Origin: JACRAR01 sp041665185
GTDB taxonomy: Bacteria > Pseudomonadota > Gammaproteobacteria > Burkholderiales > Rhodocyclaceae
DNA length: 5,382 nt
Assembly (NCBI GenBank): GCA_041665185.1
Contig: JBAYJH010000327.1
Span: forward strand, 1-5,382
Direction: 5' to 3'
The notes under the pieces are model-generated. The model was not told the origin of the DNA and did not search any database. It saw only the letters and a list, made by a program, of their open reading frames with translations. Below, piece by piece: positions 4,390 through 5,382 of the stretch. Numbering within the stretch: position 1 is the stretch's first letter; every line of letters starts with the position of its first letter. The translations under genes were made by a program, and so were the position numbers.

Positions 4390-5382
4390 ATGAATATCTA
4401 CGACCTGCTCGTCGTCGGCGGCGGCATCAACGGCGCCGGCATCACCCGGGATGCGGCCGGGCGCGGGCTATCCGTGTTGTTGTGCGAGAAGGACGACATC
4501 GGCGCGCACACCTCCTCGGCCAGCACCAAGCTGATCCACGGCGGCCTGCGTTATCTCGAACATTACGAGTTCAGTCTGGTGCGGAAGGCCTTGCAGGAAC
4601 GCGAAGTGTTGATCCACGCGGCTCCCCACATCATCTGGCCGCTGCGCTTCGTCATGCCACACGATGCGCATCTGCGCCCCGCCTGGATGATACGCATCGG
4701 CCTGTTCCTTTACGACAACCTGGCGCGGCGGGAATTGTTGCCCGGTTCCAATGGCGTCGACTTGAAGACTCATCCGGCCGGCGCGCCGCTGGACCGGCAC
4801 TTCCGGCGCGGTTTCGAATATTCCGACGGCTGGGTGCAGGATGCCCGGCTGGTCTTGCTCAATGCCGTCGATGCCCGCCGCCGCGGCGCCGAAGTGAAGC
4901 TGCATACGCGCTGTGTCGCGGCAAGCCGCGTAGACGGACTGTGGAAAGTGACACTGCAAAGCGCCGGCGGCGAGACCGTCGAAGTCGCCGCGCGCATCCT
5001 GGTGAATGCCGCCGGCCCCTGGGTCGGACAGTTTCTCGACGATGCCGTGCGCATCGGCGCGAAGCGATCGGTGCGCCTGGTCAAAGGCAGCCACATCGTG
5101 GTGCCGCGCCAGTTCGATCACGACTACGCCTACATTTTCCAGAACCCCGACAAGCGCATCATTTTCGCCATTCCCTTCGAGGACGACTACACCCTGATCG
5201 GCACCACCGACATGGAATATCACGGCGATCCTGACCGGGTCGCCATCGCCGAGGAGGAAATTGCCTACCTCTGCGAGATGGCAAACCGCTACTTCAAGCG
5301 GCATATCGCCCCTGCCGACGTGGTCTGGAGCTACTCCGGGGTGCGGCCGCTGCTCGACGACGAAACCGGCGATCCGTCCGAA
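4390..5382 (+). CDS. glpD: Aerobic glycerol-3-phosphate dehydrogenase GlpD, 3' end beyond window
   Basis: The first 331 residues of an FAD-dependent sn-glycerol-3-phosphate dehydrogenase (family length about 500). It oxidises glycerol-3-phosphate to dihydroxyacetone phosphate and passes electrons to quinone at the inner membrane. The N-terminal dinucleotide fold is intact: VVGGGINGAG (8-17, GxGxxG-type) with E33 as the FAD ribose ligand. Next come the family signatures TSSASTKLIHGGLRYLEHYEF (41-61), HLRPAWMIRIGLFLYDNL, GFEYSDGWVQDARLVL and LVNAAGPWV. KGSHIVVP (H235), IGTTDMEYHGDP and SYSGVRPL (R319) follow, with H235 and R319 apparently matching active-site residues of E. coli GlpD. The start is set by GAGGA (4381-4385) five bases upstream. 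The frame is open to the window end. It is the second gene after the HAD phosphatase and a probable GlpR target. Confidence 0.95.
   Translation, partial: MNIYDLLVVGGGINGAGITRDAAGRGLSVLLCEKDDIGAHTSSASTKLIHGGLRYLEHYEFSLVRKALQEREVLIHAAPHIIWPLRFVMPHDAHLRPAWMIRIGLFLYDNLARRELLPGSNGVDLKTHPAGAPLDRHFRRGFEYSDGWVQDARLVLLNAVDARRRGAEVKLHTRCVAASRVDGLWKVTLQSAGGETVEVAARILVNAAGPWVGQFLDDAVRIGAKRSVRLVKGSHIVVPRQFDHDYAYIFQNPDKRIIFAIPFEDDYTLIGTTDMEYHGDPDRVAIAEEEIAYLCEMANRYFKRHIAPADVVWSYSGVRPLLDDETGDPSE

Noticed and set aside
4468..5304. Minus-strand open frame of 278 codons, and a plus-strand frame 4482-5234
   Set aside because: Both are shadows of glpD, which reads through from 4390 to the window end with full family signatures.

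Overview
The window looks like a chromosomal piece of a betaproteobacterium. The glp genes are GC-rich and read well as proteobacterial GlpR and GlpD, and the mixture resembles Rhodocyclaceae/Accumulibacter-type genomes. That placement is an impression, not a test. The right half is ordinary metabolic chromosome. The left half (about 1-2680) is an accessory patch with an IS end, a broken toxin-antitoxin pair, an unrecognised gene of lower GC, and two structured repeats.

Left accessory part. Positions 1-120 are the end of an insertion sequence, probably IS630 family, whose transposase starts at 40 and runs leftward out of the window. It has landed at a TA inside a CTAG, in the 3' half of a HEPN-domain toxin gene (minus strand). 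Only the first 83 or so residues of the toxin remain. Its partner, a winged-helix plus minimal-nucleotidyltransferase (MNT) antitoxin, is intact at 357-962. It has a well-formed sigma70-type promoter buried in a 36-bp near-palindrome, which suggests autoregulation. Further right, on the same strand, is a 261-codon gene of unknown function (1324-2109) with a CxxC motif and a C-terminal membrane segment.

The most unusual structure is a pair of 78-bp elements, A (1135-1212, plus sense) and B (2569-2646, minus sense), on either side of the unknown gene. Each is a 19-20-bp inverted repeat around a 38-40-nt loop. The loops share CTCCCGGTGC, a 4-6-nt variable spacer, and GCGCACATATCG, yet the stems are unrelated in sequence while remaining perfectly (B) or nearly perfectly (A) self-complementary. 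A conserved loop with a variable, paired stem is not a standard IS end, REP, attC site or terminator that I recognise.

Right metabolic part. glpR (DeoR-family repressor, minus strand, 2682-3443) is divergent from a two-gene unit on the plus strand: a HAD-IIB phosphatase (3594-4382) and glpD, aerobic glycerol-3-phosphate dehydrogenase (from 4390, cut by the window end). The divergent region (3444-3593) holds a tandem 10-bp palindrome, CGAAGGTTCG twice, as the best operator candidate, and a plausible promoter for the HAD-glpD unit. Together these encode control and execution of glycerol-3-phosphate oxidation, with an added phosphatase whose substrate cannot be read from sequence.
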